Shown piece by piece: positions 42,241 through 52,480 of a DNA stretch of 64,000 bases. The number at the start of each line of letters is the position of its first letter. The first letter of the stretch is position 1. The position numbers were made by a program, and so were the translations under genes. The stretch comes from Paenibacillus tianmuensis (GTDB lineage Bacteria; Bacillota; Bacilli; Paenibacillales; NBRC-103111), in assembly GCF_900100345.1 (NCBI RefSeq), contig NZ_FMTT01000012.1, positions 83,453 to 147,452 on the forward strand, read 5' to 3'. The notes below the pieces were generated by a model. The model was given only the letters and a program-made list of their open reading frames with translations, was not told the origin of the DNA and searched no databases.

Positions 42241-45200
42241 ATGTCAGTTCAAATGGCCCCCCCTCAACCGACGCCAGCTCATGCTCATCCAAGCGTTTTT
42301 CAGGCGCTTGATTTTTTTATTTTGAGGATGCCTTTATTGCCTGTGGAACTACTCCAGAGCCTTTCTATCGATCTAAATGAAGATGAGGCGCTTAGCCGCA
42401 AGCTATGGTTCGAGAAATTGGCCGCCTACGCCGAATTGCCTGTCATCCGGGAGGCCATTGCCATATCCAGCTTGCCGCTGCTTCAAGCTTTGCCCAATTT
42501 AACCAATCAGGAGCATCCGCGCAAACAAGATCAGGCCGTCAAAGGCTTTCTGCGCTATTTGCTGCGCATGACCTCGCGTCCGACGCCTTTTGGTTTATTT
42601 TCTGGAGTAACATACGGAAATTTTGGGGAGCGGTATGCGTTCGGGCTTCAGCCCGTAGCGGCCCACACCAAGCGAGCCCGCCCGGATATGGAGTGGCTGC
42701 TGAAAGTGCTGTCCGACTTGGAAAGCCGGTTCGACATCATCAAGCAATTAAAGGTCAGTCTCAATGCTTTGGCTTATCCCGCAGGCTCCCGCCTTTACCT
42801 GCCTTACCTGACCAAGTATGGCGTCAAGACGAAAAGCAATGCTGCAAGCGCTATGGAGAGCTCCTCCGTTCGCCTTACTCCGGCTGTGAAGCAGGTGATG
42901 GAACTTACCCGTCAGCCCATTCCCTTTTGCGAGTTGGCGCTGAAGCTGCACAGCCAATTTTCCGATACGTCACTCGAGCAAATAAACCAATTTCTGTGGC
43001 AGCTGGTTCAGCAGGAAATCATCATCTCAGACCTGCGCCCGCCCCTTATGACCGCCTCGCCTCTCGATTATGTACTCCGGCGTTTAGCCGATGTCACAGG
43101 CGTGGAGGACGAGAGGGCGAAGCTGGAAACAGCCGCAGCCCTCATCGCGAGCTATAACCGTACGGAAATCGGACAAGGCGAACCCTTATATCACAAGCTC
43201 ACAGGGCATATGAAATCCGTTGCCGAAACGGATAATCTCCTGCAAGTGGATCTGGCCCTCTCGATGGAGACATTGACCCTGCCCAAATCCGTTGCGCAAG
43301 AGGTCGAACGTGTCGCCGAAGTGCTATGGCGAATCTCTGGGGAACGATTGGGAAGCTCGCATTTGGAAAGCTACCGCGCGGATTTCATGGAGAAGTACGG
43401 GACTTACCGCGAGGTCCCCTTGCTGGAGCTGCTGGACGCAGACATCGGGCTTGGCGCTCCGGCCGGATATGAATTTCCCCGGAGCAGACGCAAGGAAGAT
43501 AGCTTCCCTTCCTTCGCCCAGCAAAGGAAAAAGTGGCTGCTGACCCAATGGGTCATGACATGCCTCCAGCAAGGGCTGCAGGAATTGGAGCTGACCGACG
43601 ACATGGTGATGCAGCTTGAACCTATGCCGATGGAGGAAAAGCACGCGCCCCGGTCGTTGGAATTGTATTTTGGTCTTGCCGCCCGATCCGGTCAGGCGGT
43701 GGAGGAGGGCGACTTTCACCTGATTGCCGGAGGAACGACGGGCAGCTACGGCGCGGGCAAAGCCGTCGGCCGTTTTGTCGATTTGTTCGATTCCTCCTTT
43801 GTAGACAAGCTCAAGCAAATTGATCAATTGGAGCAAAAGCTTCATCCCGAAGCGATTCTCGCCGAACTCGTTTATTTTCCGGGAGACGGCCGGGCAGCCA
43901 ATGTTGCTTTGAGCACGAACATTCGCGAATACGAAATCAATATCGGCACCAACTCAGCCACAGATCCGGAGCATACGATCCCGCTCTCCGATCTGGTCGT
44001 CGGCATGTCTTCGAGCGGTTTTTATTTGCGGTCTCTGGCAAAAAACCGAAGGGTCATTCCGGCGACAAACCACATGCTGAATACGTCGAACTCGCCTAAC
44101 GTCTACCGGTTTTTGCGCGAGTTATCGCTGGAAAACCAGCGCAACATTGAATTTTTTGAATGGGGCGAATTAAGAACCCTTCCTTTTTTGCCGCGGTTAA
44201 GGTACAGCAAAACGATCATTGCGGCGGCCTGCTGGAAGTTTAACGGGGATCTGCCGCCGTTTCGCGAGAACATGACAGAACCGCAATGGCGGCAAGCTTT
44301 TGAAGCGTACCGGAAGCAATGGAATTTGCCGCGATTTGTATACTTGACCCAAGCGGATAACCGCCTGCTGCTGGATCTCGATCACCCGCTTCATCGGGAC
44401 GAATTATATCGGGATTATTCGAAGCTGCAGCCCGGGGGGCAGATCGTCTTAACCGAAACCGGCTTTGCGTTTGAGCAGCTTCCCGAGAGCGCAGCCGGGC
44501 ACTACGTGACCGAGTTTGTCTTTCCTCTCGTTAAACGGGACCTGCCGCAAGCTTCCTTGCAGCCGGATCTCGGCGGAGCTCTCGCCTCTTCCCCCAACCG
44601 CCTCGCCGAGAGATTGAAAATGCCGGGCAGCGAGTGGCTGTATCTGAAATGGTACGGTGCGGATCAGCGCGCCGACGCATTTATTGGGGGACCTCTGCGG
44701 GAGTTTTGCCGACAGGCGGAGGAGCAAGGGTGGGCGGCCGGCAGCTTCTTTATGCGCTATGCCGATCCCGATCCGCATCTTCGCTGGCGTTTCTGCGGCC
44801 ATCCCGAGCAGCTACACACCGCGCTGCTGCCGCAGCTTTACCGGTTTACGCGGCAGTGCGTGGAAGACGGACTATTGTCCCGCTTGGTGATTGATACATA
44901 CGATCCGGAAATCGAGCGGTACGGGGGCCAGACGTTGATCGGGGTAGCGGAGCAACTGTTCTGTCTCGACAGCCGGGTCGTCGCCGAATGGATTCACGCC
45001 AGACAATCGGGACACATCAGCCTGAATCCGCACTTGCTGGCTGTCATCAGCGTCATTGATATCATGGAACGATTCGGGCTGTCCTTCTTCGAGCAATTCG
45101 AGTGGCTTAACACGATAGTACAGCATAAGGATCATTTGGAGCTGTTCCGTCAGCATCGACCTTTCCTTATAAAATTCGGGGATGCCAGAGAAGACTTTGC

Positions 45201-45465
45201 CCAGCTTCGCCAGCTTCCTGAGGGAGCGGCTATCCTGCCGATGCTCCAGGCCCGCGGCGAGGCAATAGCCCGGTACACGGAAGGAATCAGGACCTGCCAA
45301 GCGGAAGGAACTTTGACCAATACTCCGGAAGATCTGATGCAAAGCGTGATCCATATGCATTTGAATCGGCTGTTCGGCATCCAACGGGAAGAAGAGCAGA
45401 AGGTGTTGACACTAGCCAGACATACGTTGTACAGCTTGCAGCATGTTAGGAGGAATCAGTCATGA
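42241..45465 (+). CDS. lanB: Lanthipeptide dehydratase LanB (full length, class I)
   Basis: 1074 aa. Glutamylation domain with RMTSRPTPFGLFSGV (the RxTPFGLF signature) and C-terminal elimination domain with WLYLKWYGADQRADAF, FFMRYADPDPHLRWRFC and the His-bearing end SVIHMHLNRLFGI. Known LanB enzymes use glutamyl-tRNA to dehydrate Ser/Thr. GGAAGGTGAG site before ATG 42241. Overlaps lanT by four bases. Confidence 0.95.
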   Translation: MSVQMAPPQPTPAHAHPSVFQALDFFILRMPLLPVELLQSLSIDLNEDEALSRKLWFEKLAAYAELPVIREAIAISSLPLLQALPNLTNQEHPRKQDQAVKGFLRYLLRMTSRPTPFGLFSGVTYGNFGERYAFGLQPVAAHTKRARPDMEWLLKVLSDLESRFDIIKQLKVSLNALAYPAGSRLYLPYLTKYGVKTKSNAASAMESSSVRLTPAVKQVMELTRQPIPFCELALKLHSQFSDTSLEQINQFLWQLVQQEIIISDLRPPLMTASPLDYVLRRLADVTGVEDERAKLETAAALIASYNRTEIGQGEPLYHKLTGHMKSVAETDNLLQVDLALSMETLTLPKSVAQEVERVAEVLWRISGERLGSSHLESYRADFMEKYGTYREVPLLELLDADIGLGAPAGYEFPRSRRKEDSFPSFAQQRKKWLLTQWVMTCLQQGLQELELTDDMVMQLEPMPMEEKHAPRSLELYFGLAARSGQAVEEGDFHLIAGGTTGSYGAGKAVGRFVDLFDSSFVDKLKQIDQLEQKLHPEAILAELVYFPGDGRAANVALSTNIREYEINIGTNSATDPEHTIPLSDLVVGMSSSGFYLRSLAKNRRVIPATNHMLNTSNSPNVYRFLRELSLENQRNIEFFEWGELRTLPFLPRLRYSKTIIAAACWKFNGDLPPFRENMTEPQWRQAFEAYRKQWNLPRFVYLTQADNRLLLDLDHPLHRDELYRDYSKLQPGGQIVLTETGFAFEQLPESAAGHYVTEFVFPLVKRDLPQASLQPDLGGALASSPNRLAERLKMPGSEWLYLKWYGADQRADAFIGGPLREFCRQAEEQGWAAGSFFMRYADPDPHLRWRFCGHPEQLHTALLPQLYRFTRQCVEDGLLSRLVIDTYDPEIERYGGQTLIGVAEQLFCLDSRVVAEWIHARQSGHISLNPHLLAVISVIDIMERFGLSFFEQFEWLNTIVQHKDHLELFRQHRPFLIKFGDAREDFAQLRQLPEGAAILPMLQARGEAIARYTEGIRTCQAEGTLTNTPEDLMQSVIHMHLNRLFGIQREEEQKVLTLARHTLYSLQHVRRNQS

Positions 45466-47339
45466 GCTCGGCTGCGGAAGAAGCATCCCTAACTATGAAT
45501 CTAACAAATATTGTGCAATCCTTTCGCTATTGGCCCCGCGTGTTTCGACTGCTGTGGCAAACGCACAAACCGTATTTCTTATTTATTCTATTTTTTAACA
45601 TCCTGCGCGGCGTCTCGCCGGTCATCTCGCTGCTGCTGCTCACAACCTTGATCGACAGCATAGGCGCCTCCTGGGATACGGGTTTTCAGACCGTGCTTTG
45701 GCCTTTTATTTGGCTCTTTGCGTTTACCGCACTGAATGAAGCGCTGTCGCTGATTCAAAGTTACGTCAGCAAAATATTTGAAACGCTGCTTAGCAATCGG
45801 ATCACCATTCTCATTGTGGAGAAGTCGATTTCTCTTTCACTTAGCGATTTTGAGAACTCTCAGGTGCAGGACGCTCTGAAACGCGCCCAGAACGAGGCAG
45901 GTCATCGACCCTATCAAATTCTGCAGCAGATTTTGTCCATTATGAGCGCAACCATCACATTATTCTCTATCACAGCTGTGCTCATTTCGTGGAAATGGTG
46001 GGCGGCATTTCTTCTGATCTTTTTTCCGTTGACCTCCTTCTATTCGTTTCTGAGGATCGGGCAGCAAGAGTTTATGATTCAATGGAACCGGGCGCCGAAA
46101 ATGCGGACTACGTGGTATTTGTCCGTGCTGCTGACAAGGGATATCTCCTTTAAGGAGATCAAAGTGTTTCAATTAGGCCGCTATTTGCTCGGCAAATATA
46201 ACGAGCTGCTCCTCCAGTTTTTTGCGGAAGACAAACGCATGATCAAGAAGCGGCTCGGCGCTGGAGCCATTTTTCAAGCAGCCCAGGAAGGGGTTAACGC
46301 CTCGATGTTTCTTATGGTCTTATGGTCTGCCTTTAAACGCGAAATTTCGATCGGCCAGGTCGTCAGTTATACCCAAGCCATTACGTTGACTTTGGTTTCA
46401 TCGCAAAATTTAACGCAAGGCATCCTTTCCTTATGCCAGCACAATTTATTTTTACAGCAGCTATTCGCTTTCCTGGATCTGCAGTCCTCCGATCCTTCCG
46501 CCAGAAAAATCGGCGCTTCGGAGGCTTCCCGTGCGGCGAATGCGCCCGTCATCCAATCGGTGGAATTCCGCAATGTGTCTTTCCGTTATCCCGGCAACAG
46601 TCATCCCGCCCTGCGGAATGTCAGCTTTACCCTGCAGCGCGGAGAAACGCTCGCTATTGTAGGGCGCAACGGGTCTGGGAAGTCAACTCTGATGAAGCTG
46701 CTGACGCAGCTGTACGATTCCTTTGAAGGAGACATTCTCATCAACGGCGTCTCGATCCGCGATATGGACTGCGAAGTCTTTCGCCGCAAAGTCGGCGTCG
46801 TTTTCCAGGATTTTGTCCAATACGAGATGCAGGTCAAGCAAAATATCGGTTTTGGCAACGTAGCCAAAATGGAGGAGGACGCCGAATTGTGGAAGGCGGC
46901 AGATCGGGCGGGCATCGCCGGTTTGGTCCAATCCATGCCTGCAGGCCTTGCCACACAGCTCGGACGCCTGTTTGATGAAGGGCAGCAGCTCTCCGGAGGA
47001 CAGTGGCAGCGGATTGCCATCGCCAGAGCCTTCATGCGCGAAGCTGAGCTCTATGTGCTGGACGAACCAAGCTCCATGCTCGATCCGGAAACGGAATTAC
47101 AGGTGTTTCAGGCGTTTCGGGAACTGGTCCGCGACCGGTTAGGCATCTTCATTTCCCACCGTTACTCCGCCATCCGGTACGCCGACCATATTCTCATGAT
47201 GGATCAAGGCTCTGTTGTCGAGCAGGGCAATCATCAACAGCTCATGCAGCAGAACGGGATGTATGCCGAGCTTTATATGATGCAAGCGAATGCTTATTTG
47301 GATGCCGATCAGGAGCGTAAAGCGCGTTCGGCCGTTTGA
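45462..47339 (+). CDS. lanT: Lanthipeptide ABC exporter LanT (NisT type, no peptidase domain)
   Basis: 625 aa. Six-helix membrane domain then ATPase: Walker A VGRNGSGKST near residue 402, Q-loop VVFQDF, signature [15 protein letters not shown], Walker B LYVLDEPSSMLDP. No N-terminal C39 protease, so leader removal must happen elsewhere. ATGA overlap with lanB and AGGAGG upstream show coupling. Confidence 0.93.
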   Translation: MSSAAEEASLTMNLTNIVQSFRYWPRVFRLLWQTHKPYFLFILFFNILRGVSPVISLLLLTTLIDSIGASWDTGFQTVLWPFIWLFAFTALNEALSLIQSYVSKIFETLLSNRITILIVEKSISLSLSDFENSQVQDALKRAQNEAGHRPYQILQQILSIMSATITLFSITAVLISWKWWAAFLLIFFPLTSFYSFLRIGQQEFMIQWNRAPKMRTTWYLSVLLTRDISFKEIKVFQLGRYLLGKYNELLLQFFAEDKRMIKKRLGAGAIFQAAQEGVNASMFLMVLWSAFKREISIGQVVSYTQAITLTLVSSQNLTQGILSLCQHNLFLQQLFAFLDLQSSDPSARKIGASEASRAANAPVIQSVEFRNVSFRYPGNSHPALRNVSFTLQRGETLAIVGRNGSGKSTLMKLLTQLYDSFEGDILINGVSIRDMDCEVFRRKVGVVFQDFVQYEMQVKQNIGFGNVAKMEEDAELWKAADRAGIAGLVQSMPAGLATQLGRLFDEGQQLSGGQWQRIAIARAFMREAELYVLDEPSSMLDPETELQVFQAFRELVRDRLGIFISHRYSAIRYADHILMMDQGSVVEQGNHQQLMQQNGMYAELYMMQANAYLDADQERKARSAV

Positions 47340-47373
47340 TTGCGGAAACCATGATCCGAAGGGAGACATCGGA

Positions 47374-48738
47374 ATGAACCTGAAAGAAACTCGCGAGGCC
47401 AACTGGCCGCCGCTTGAAGACGCGGAACGAATCGAGCGGGTCCGCTCGATTGTGATGGAGATAGCCCAGCGTTTGAAGGAACCGGGAGACATCGAGCAAT
47501 TCGCCCTCGCGCAAGAACAGGAACAGATCGAGCAAGGGAAGTTCTACATCAAGTGGGACGGGCTTCAACTTGCGCGGGGGTATTCGGGTTTATGCCTGTT
47601 GTTCGGCGAACTGGATCGCCTGGAGCCCGATGGACAATGGGACGTTACAGGTCACCGCTATGTTGTTCTCATGCAGCAAGCTCTGGAACGGCAAGGAATC
47701 GAGTCCTTATCTCTCTGGACCGGTATGGCCGGAGTCGTTACGGGCATCCAGGCTTTGTCGCGGCAGGGCACCCGGTACGAGAATATGCTTCGGAGCCTCA
47801 ACGACTTTTTCCTGCGCATGTTCCCGGAGTACATGTATATTGTCCGGAGAAATATAAAAGAAGGCGCGCTCATGTCCGATTACGACGTGATACAGGGCTT
47901 AAGCGGAATAGGCCGATATTTGCTGCACTTTAAAGAGCAGCCTGAGATGCGCCTTGCGCTTACGCAGGTGCTTGAGTATATGGTTGAGCTGTACGAGTAC
48001 AAGGAGGTGCAAAACACGCAGGTTCCGGGATGGTATATTTCGCCCGACCGGATTATGTCAACCTCGGATCAGGAGTTATATCCCGAGGGCTACTTCAACT
48101 GCGGAGTTTCCCATGGCATTCCGGGTCCCTTGGCTCTGCTCTCCCTTGCGCATCAGCAAGGCGTAGAAGTGGAGGGCGGGCGGGAAGCCATCCGATCCGT
48201 CGCCGAGTGGTTGATGCGGTTTACGATCAAGGATGAGTACGGCTCGTACTGGCCCGCTCATGTCTCGTGGCAAGAGCAAATAGCGGGTGCGGCAAGCGGC
48301 TCGCCGCCTCGCGAAGCTTGGTGCTACGGCGGGCCGGGCGTAGCGCGTACGCTGTGGCTCGCGGGGCAAGCGCTCGGGGAACCGGCGTGGAAGCAAGCGG
48401 CGATTGAATCGTTTCTTGGCACGGCCCGGCGTCCCGAACAGCTGTGGAACTTGCATTCCTCCACATTTTGCCACGGCTATGCCGGTCTTCTGCAAATGAC
48501 ACAGCGGATGATCGCAGACACGGGGACCGCGGAGCTGCTTCCTTTACGCGACCATCTTGTCGATCGTATTATTCATTCCTTTGACGCGAGTGCGCCTTAC
48601 GGCTTTGAAGAGCTGGAGGCTGGGGAAAAGCAGCATTTCGCCGGACTGCTGGATGGGGCTGCGGGTGTTGCGCTCACGCTGCTGGCTGTCGTGCAAGATC
48701 GGGAGCCGGAGTGGGATTGGATTTTCCTGTTGAAATAA
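47374..48738 (+). CDS. lanC: Lanthionine cyclase LanC
   Basis: 454 aa, alpha-toroid cyclase that joins Cys thiols to dehydro residues. Zinc ligands in WCYGGPGVARTLW (Cys) and FCHGYAGLLQM (Cys-His), with catalytic-site His in NCGVSHGIPGPLALL. Start ATG 47374 with GGGAG upstream. Last gene of the locus, followed by a terminator. Confidence 0.95.
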   Translation: MNLKETREANWPPLEDAERIERVRSIVMEIAQRLKEPGDIEQFALAQEQEQIEQGKFYIKWDGLQLARGYSGLCLLFGELDRLEPDGQWDVTGHRYVVLMQQALERQGIESLSLWTGMAGVVTGIQALSRQGTRYENMLRSLNDFFLRMFPEYMYIVRRNIKEGALMSDYDVIQGLSGIGRYLLHFKEQPEMRLALTQVLEYMVELYEYKEVQNTQVPGWYISPDRIMSTSDQELYPEGYFNCGVSHGIPGPLALLSLAHQQGVEVEGGREAIRSVAEWLMRFTIKDEYGSYWPAHVSWQEQIAGAASGSPPREAWCYGGPGVARTLWLAGQALGEPAWKQAAIESFLGTARRPEQLWNLHSSTFCHGYAGLLQMTQRMIADTGTAELLPLRDHLVDRIIHSFDASAPYGFEELEAGEKQHFAGLLDGAAGVALTLLAVVQDREPEWDWIFLLK

Positions 48739-48749
48739 TTTATCGCTCT

Positions 48750-48785
48750 AGCCGACGGTACGCTGACCGTCGGCTCTTTCTTTTC
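48750..48785 (+). terminator. Terminator of the lanthipeptide operon
   Basis: AGCCGACGGT / ACCGTCGGCT stem, six-base loop, T-rich tail. Confidence 0.88.
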
Positions 48786-48793
48786 CGCCTTAA

Positions 48794-49138
48794 TTAAAAT
48801 GTAAAAAAGCAATCATTTTCATTATAATAGCTAAAATTCTTTATATAATCGTCAATTGTTGGATTTGGCAGCTGATGCTTTGTATTATCAATAATATCAA
48901 ATACAACTTGGCCGGAAAAAAACCACTGCAAGTTATGTTCAACAGAAAATTCCGGATATATTTCCTCAACCGTTTCATCGTCAACATCTACCATATCATC
49001 CAGATAAACAATCGTTTCCTTGTCAATATATTCCATGTCGGCATGAACATATAAAGCGTGTTCGTCTAATACATCTTGAGGAATTGAAATAAGCTCTTCC
49101 ATTGTTAATGGAACTCGAATCCATTGTTTACAATCCAT
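48794..49138 (-). CDS. Hypothetical acidic protein (possible immunity-type)
   Basis: 114 aa, strongly acidic in the middle (IVYLDDMVDVDDETVEEIYP), soluble, no signal peptide. AT-rich compared with lanC and ilvD. Its shape resembles small immunity-like proteins of Firmicutes, but no family is recognised. It is convergent to lanC and shares no operon with it. Confidence 0.55.
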   Translation of the reverse strand: MDCKQWIRVPLTMEELISIPQDVLDEHALYVHADMEYIDKETIVYLDDMVDVDDETVEEIYPEFSVEHNLQWFFSGQVVFDIIDNTKHQLPNPTIDDYIKNFSYYNENDCFFTF

Positions 49139-49206
49139 TATTCGCTACCCCCACCAGAAAATAAAGTTTGTCCACTAACGTATTTTAACACAACTGCATC
49201 CCAACT

Positions 49207-49244
49207 AAAAAGCGGCCCGCCGGAATCGCTCCCGGTGAGCCGCT
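49207..49244 (-). terminator. Terminator of ilvD
   Basis: Minus-strand AGCGGCTCACCGGGAG / CCGGCGGGCCGCT imperfect stem with five T. Confidence 0.8.
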
Positions 49245-49255
49245 CTGTTTGCTTC

Positions 49256-50941
49256 TTAGATTTTCATCACTCCGCCGGTGCTGGCGGAGGTGACGAGCTT
49301 GGAATAGCGGGCCAGATACCCCGTCTTCACCTTCGGCTCGAAGCCTTTCCAGTTCGCACGGCGGCGTTCGAATTCCTCATCGTTGACCAGCAGCTCGATT
49401 TTGCGGTTGACGAGATCAAGCTCAATGATATCGCCATCCTCAACGAATGCGATCGGACCGCCTTCCGCCGCTTCCGGCGAGATGTGGCCGATGCTGATGC
49501 CGCGCGATGCGCCGGAGAAACGGCCGTCCGTAATGAGACCGACCTTCGCGCCCAGTCCCATCCCGACGATCTGCGAGGTCGGGGCGAGCATTTCCGGCAT
49601 GCCGGGACCGCCTTTCGGGCCTTCGTAACGGATAACGACGACGTGGCCTTCTTTTACTTTGCCGTTGGCGATGCCTTCCAGCGCCGCTTCCTGCGAATCA
49701 AAGCAGATCGCTGGGCCCTTGTGATAGCCGCCTACGGACTTGTCCACCGCGCCGACCTTGATGATCGAGCCGTTCGGCGCCAGGTTGCCGAACAACACCG
49801 CCAAGCCGCCTTGCTCCGAGTGCGGATTGTCGAGCGTATGGATGACGTCCGTGTTCAAAATGTCGCAGCCGGCTACGTTTTCGCGCAGCGTTTTGCCGGT
49901 TACGGTGATGCGGTCGCCGTACAGCGCGCCCGGCTTTTTGAACAATTCGTTCAGAACGGCGCTCACACCTCCGGCATTATGCACATCCTCGATGTGGTAA
50001 TCGGAGGCCGGGGCGATTTTGGCCAAGTGCGGGATGCGCTTCGCCACTTCGTTGATCCGCTCGATCGGGTATTCGAAGCCCGCTTCGTGCGCCAAAGCCA
50101 GCGTATGCAGCACGGTATTGGTCGAGCCGCCCATCGCCATATCCAGCGCGAACGCATTGTCGATCGCTTCCATCGTCACGATATCGCGCGGCTTAATATC
50201 CTTTTGAATCAGCTCCATAAGCTGCTTCGCGGAACGCTTCACGAATTCCCTGCGGTCTTCGGATACCGCCAAAATCGTGCCGTTGCCCGGGAGCGCCAGA
50301 CCGAGAGCTTCCGCCAAACAGTTCATCGAGTTCGCCGTAAACATGCCGGAGCAGGAGCCGCAGGTCGGACAGCCGTATTGCTCTAGCTCAAGCAGGTCTT
50401 TATCGTCGATTTTGCCGGCTTGGTAAGCGCCCACGCCTTCGAACACGGAGGACAGCGAGATCGAACGACCGTCGCTCGTCTTACCCGCTTTCATCGGACC
50501 GCCGCTGACGAAGACCGTCGGAATGTTGACACGCAGCGCGCCCATCATCATGCCCGGCGTAATTTTGTCGCAGTTCGGGATGCAGACCATGCCGTCGAAC
50601 CAGTGCGCGGACACGACCGTTTCGAGAGAATCGGCAATGATCTCGCGGCTCGGCAAGGAATAGCGCATGCCGATATGCCCCATGGCAATGCCGTCGTCTA
50701 CGCCGATCGTATTAAATTCAAACGGCACGCCGCCCGCTTCGCGAATCGCTTCTTTCACGATCTTCCCGAACTCCTGCAGGTGAACGTGACCCGGAACGAT
50801 GTCGATATACGAGTTGCAAACCGCGATAAACGGCTTGTCGAAGTCCTCCTCTTTGACGCCGGCGGCACGCAGCAAGCTGCGGTGCGGAGCGCGGTCAAAG
50901 CCCTTTTTGATCATGTCGCTTCTCATTTTTCCCTTGGACAT
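49256..50941 (-). CDS. ilvD: Dihydroxy-acid dehydratase
   Basis: 561 aa. Iron-sulfur enzyme of branched-chain amino acid synthesis. Cluster Cys in [16 protein letters not shown] start ([13 protein letters not shown]), [10 protein letters not shown] and [17 protein letters not shown]; catalytic region [24 protein letters not shown] before ATG 50941. Stands alone, not with other ilv genes. Confidence 0.97.
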   Translation of the reverse strand: MSKGKMRSDMIKKGFDRAPHRSLLRAAGVKEEDFDKPFIAVCNSYIDIVPGHVHLQEFGKIVKEAIREAGGVPFEFNTIGVDDGIAMGHIGMRYSLPSREIIADSLETVVSAHWFDGMVCIPNCDKITPGMMMGALRVNIPTVFVSGGPMKAGKTSDGRSISLSSVFEGVGAYQAGKIDDKDLLELEQYGCPTCGSCSGMFTANSMNCLAEALGLALPGNGTILAVSEDRREFVKRSAKQLMELIQKDIKPRDIVTMEAIDNAFALDMAMGGSTNTVLHTLALAHEAGFEYPIERINEVAKRIPHLAKIAPASDYHIEDVHNAGGVSAVLNELFKKPGALYGDRITVTGKTLRENVAGCDILNTDVIHTLDNPHSEQGGLAVLFGNLAPNGSIIKVGAVDKSVGGYHKGPAICFDSQEAALEGIANGKVKEGHVVVIRYEGPKGGPGMPEMLAPTSQIVGMGLGAKVGLITDGRFSGASRGISIGHISPEAAEGGPIAFVEDGDIIELDLVNRKIELLVNDEEFERRRANWKGFEPKVKTGYLARYSKLVTSASTGGVMKI

Positions 50942-51151
50942 TCGCTTAAAGCCTCCGTTTCCATCCCTATGAAAGTAGAATTTTACGATTTAACGCTTCA
51001 CTCGATTGTATCACGTTTCCCCGGAATTGAAAACGTGAACCGGACTGGAAAAATGCCCGGTTCCCCGGCTGACGGGGCGTTTTTGCGGCCCGGTCGGCAA
51101 ATCTGTTATAATTCGGTTAGCTTCAGGAATTTAAGTATCGGAGGATGCGTC

Positions 51152-51445
51152 ATGACGGAGTTTGATTTTTTGTACGACGGTACGGAAGAAACGAGAACCC
51201 GCTTCGTATGCGTCGTCGGCGAAACGCTGCGGCGGTTCGATCTGGCGATTACGAGCACGAATCGTTTTTATGGAAAAAAATTAGTGACCGACATACAAAC
51301 GGGACGGACAGCGGTCATCGGACCGGATGATCTGGAGGAAGAAGGATATCTGGAGCATGCGTACAAGCTCAACGAAGAAGAAGCCAACGAGCTGCGGGCG
51401 TTTCTGAGCGAGGTTGTCGGCCCGATCAGCTTCTCGGATATTTGA
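51152..51445 (+). CDS. DUF3055 family protein
   Basis: 97 aa. FDFLYDGTEETRTRFVCVVG, then TSTNRFYGKKLVTDIQTGRT and acidic helices, as in DUF3055 proteins of Bacilli. Function unknown. ATG 51152 with GGAGG eight bases upstream; a terminator follows. Confidence 0.8.
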   Translation: MTEFDFLYDGTEETRTRFVCVVGETLRRFDLAITSTNRFYGKKLVTDIQTGRTAVIGPDDLEEEGYLEHAYKLNEEEANELRAFLSEVVGPISFSDI

Positions 51446-51458
51446 ACGGATAACGGGA

Positions 51459-51492
51459 GACGGGATTACTTCACTAGTAAGCCCGTCTTTTT
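51459..51492 (+). terminator. Terminator of the DUF3055 gene
   Basis: GACGGGATTACT / AGTAAGCCCGTC stem with TTTTTC. Confidence 0.85.
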
Positions 51493-51546
51493 CTCTGCCT
51501 CTCTGACTTTACCCGATCCTCGCGTACCCAAGTGAACAAGACTTCT

Positions 51547-52362
51547 TTAACGGGGCGCAGCCCCTTTGCGGTACTGCTCCGGAGTGACGCCTGTCGCTTT
51601 AGCAAAGGACCGGTACAGCTGACTTGGACTCGAAAATCCCAAACTGTAGCTGATCTCCGTGACACTGGCTCGCGTCCTCGCCAACTGCTCCTTCGCCTGT
51701 TCGATCCGCAGGCGCAAAATATATTGATAGGGCGTCACGCCCACCGTCTGCGTAAAAGAGCGGATAAAGTGAAACTTGCTCTGATAAACGAGCGCAGCCA
51801 GCCTCTCCATCGTCAGCCGTTCCGTATAATGCGCATGAATAAACTCCAGAACATCCGTCATCCCCGACACGATCGCCCGATCGGCATGCTGTTCGTTCAG
51901 CCCGCCGGAGACGCGCGAATCCTTTTTCCCCACCACGCACTGTATGTAAGCCAGCACCCGGCCTTCGGTTTCTTCTACCGCCAGCGGGTCGGGACCGTCG
52001 CGAAGCAGCAGCTCGGAAGTCCAAGCCTTCATACGTTTTTTAATGTCTTCGGGGTTAAAAAGCGGCCGCGAATCCAGCTCCGGCTCCTGTTCCGACCCTC
52101 CTTCGGCAAGCAACTGCTTTCGGACCTGCACGATATATACGCCCCCATCCGGGCCGAGCGAAAAATGATGCTCCTCCCCCGGATGCTGGATCAAAGCATG
52201 GCCTCCGCTGATTGCATACACTCTCCGCTCCTGCGTCAAGCGGCACGTGCCGGTGACGGGAATGGTGATTTGGTAAAAATCGTCGTGGGCATGAGGGATA
52301 TTTTCAAACGTATTTTCGATGCGCCATAGTTCCATGTTCGGCGTAATTAAATTAAATTGCAT
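51547..52362 (-). CDS. AraC-family regulator with cupin domain
   Basis: 271 aa. N-terminal cupin sensor (IPHAHDDFYQITIPVTG, IQHPGEEHHFSL), C-terminal double HTH (ERLAALVYQSKFHFIRSFTQ and ASVTEISYSLGFSSPSQLYR). GGAGGGGG before ATG 52362. Divergent from the MFS exporter gene with about 120 bp between them, so it probably controls it. Confidence 0.9.
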   Translation of the reverse strand: MQFNLITPNMELWRIENTFENIPHAHDDFYQITIPVTGTCRLTQERRVYAISGGHALIQHPGEEHHFSLGPDGGVYIVQVRKQLLAEGGSEQEPELDSRPLFNPEDIKKRMKAWTSELLLRDGPDPLAVEETEGRVLAYIQCVVGKKDSRVSGGLNEQHADRAIVSGMTDVLEFIHAHYTERLTMERLAALVYQSKFHFIRSFTQTVGVTPYQYILRLRIEQAKEQLARTRASVTEISYSLGFSSPSQLYRSFAKATGVTPEQYRKGAAPR

Positions 52363-52480
52363 GTCCGGTCCCCCTCCTTCCCGCCATTATAGCAAAAATT
52401 GCTCGGACGTTAAGCAATTTTTGCGGCGACTTCGTCCGCCTCCTCCCTTAAGATTAGAAAGAAAAAAAGGATGGGTGCCT

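Noticed and set aside
42405..43157. 250-codon alternative frame inside lanB
   Set aside because: Out-of-frame shadow within a fully supported LanB gene.
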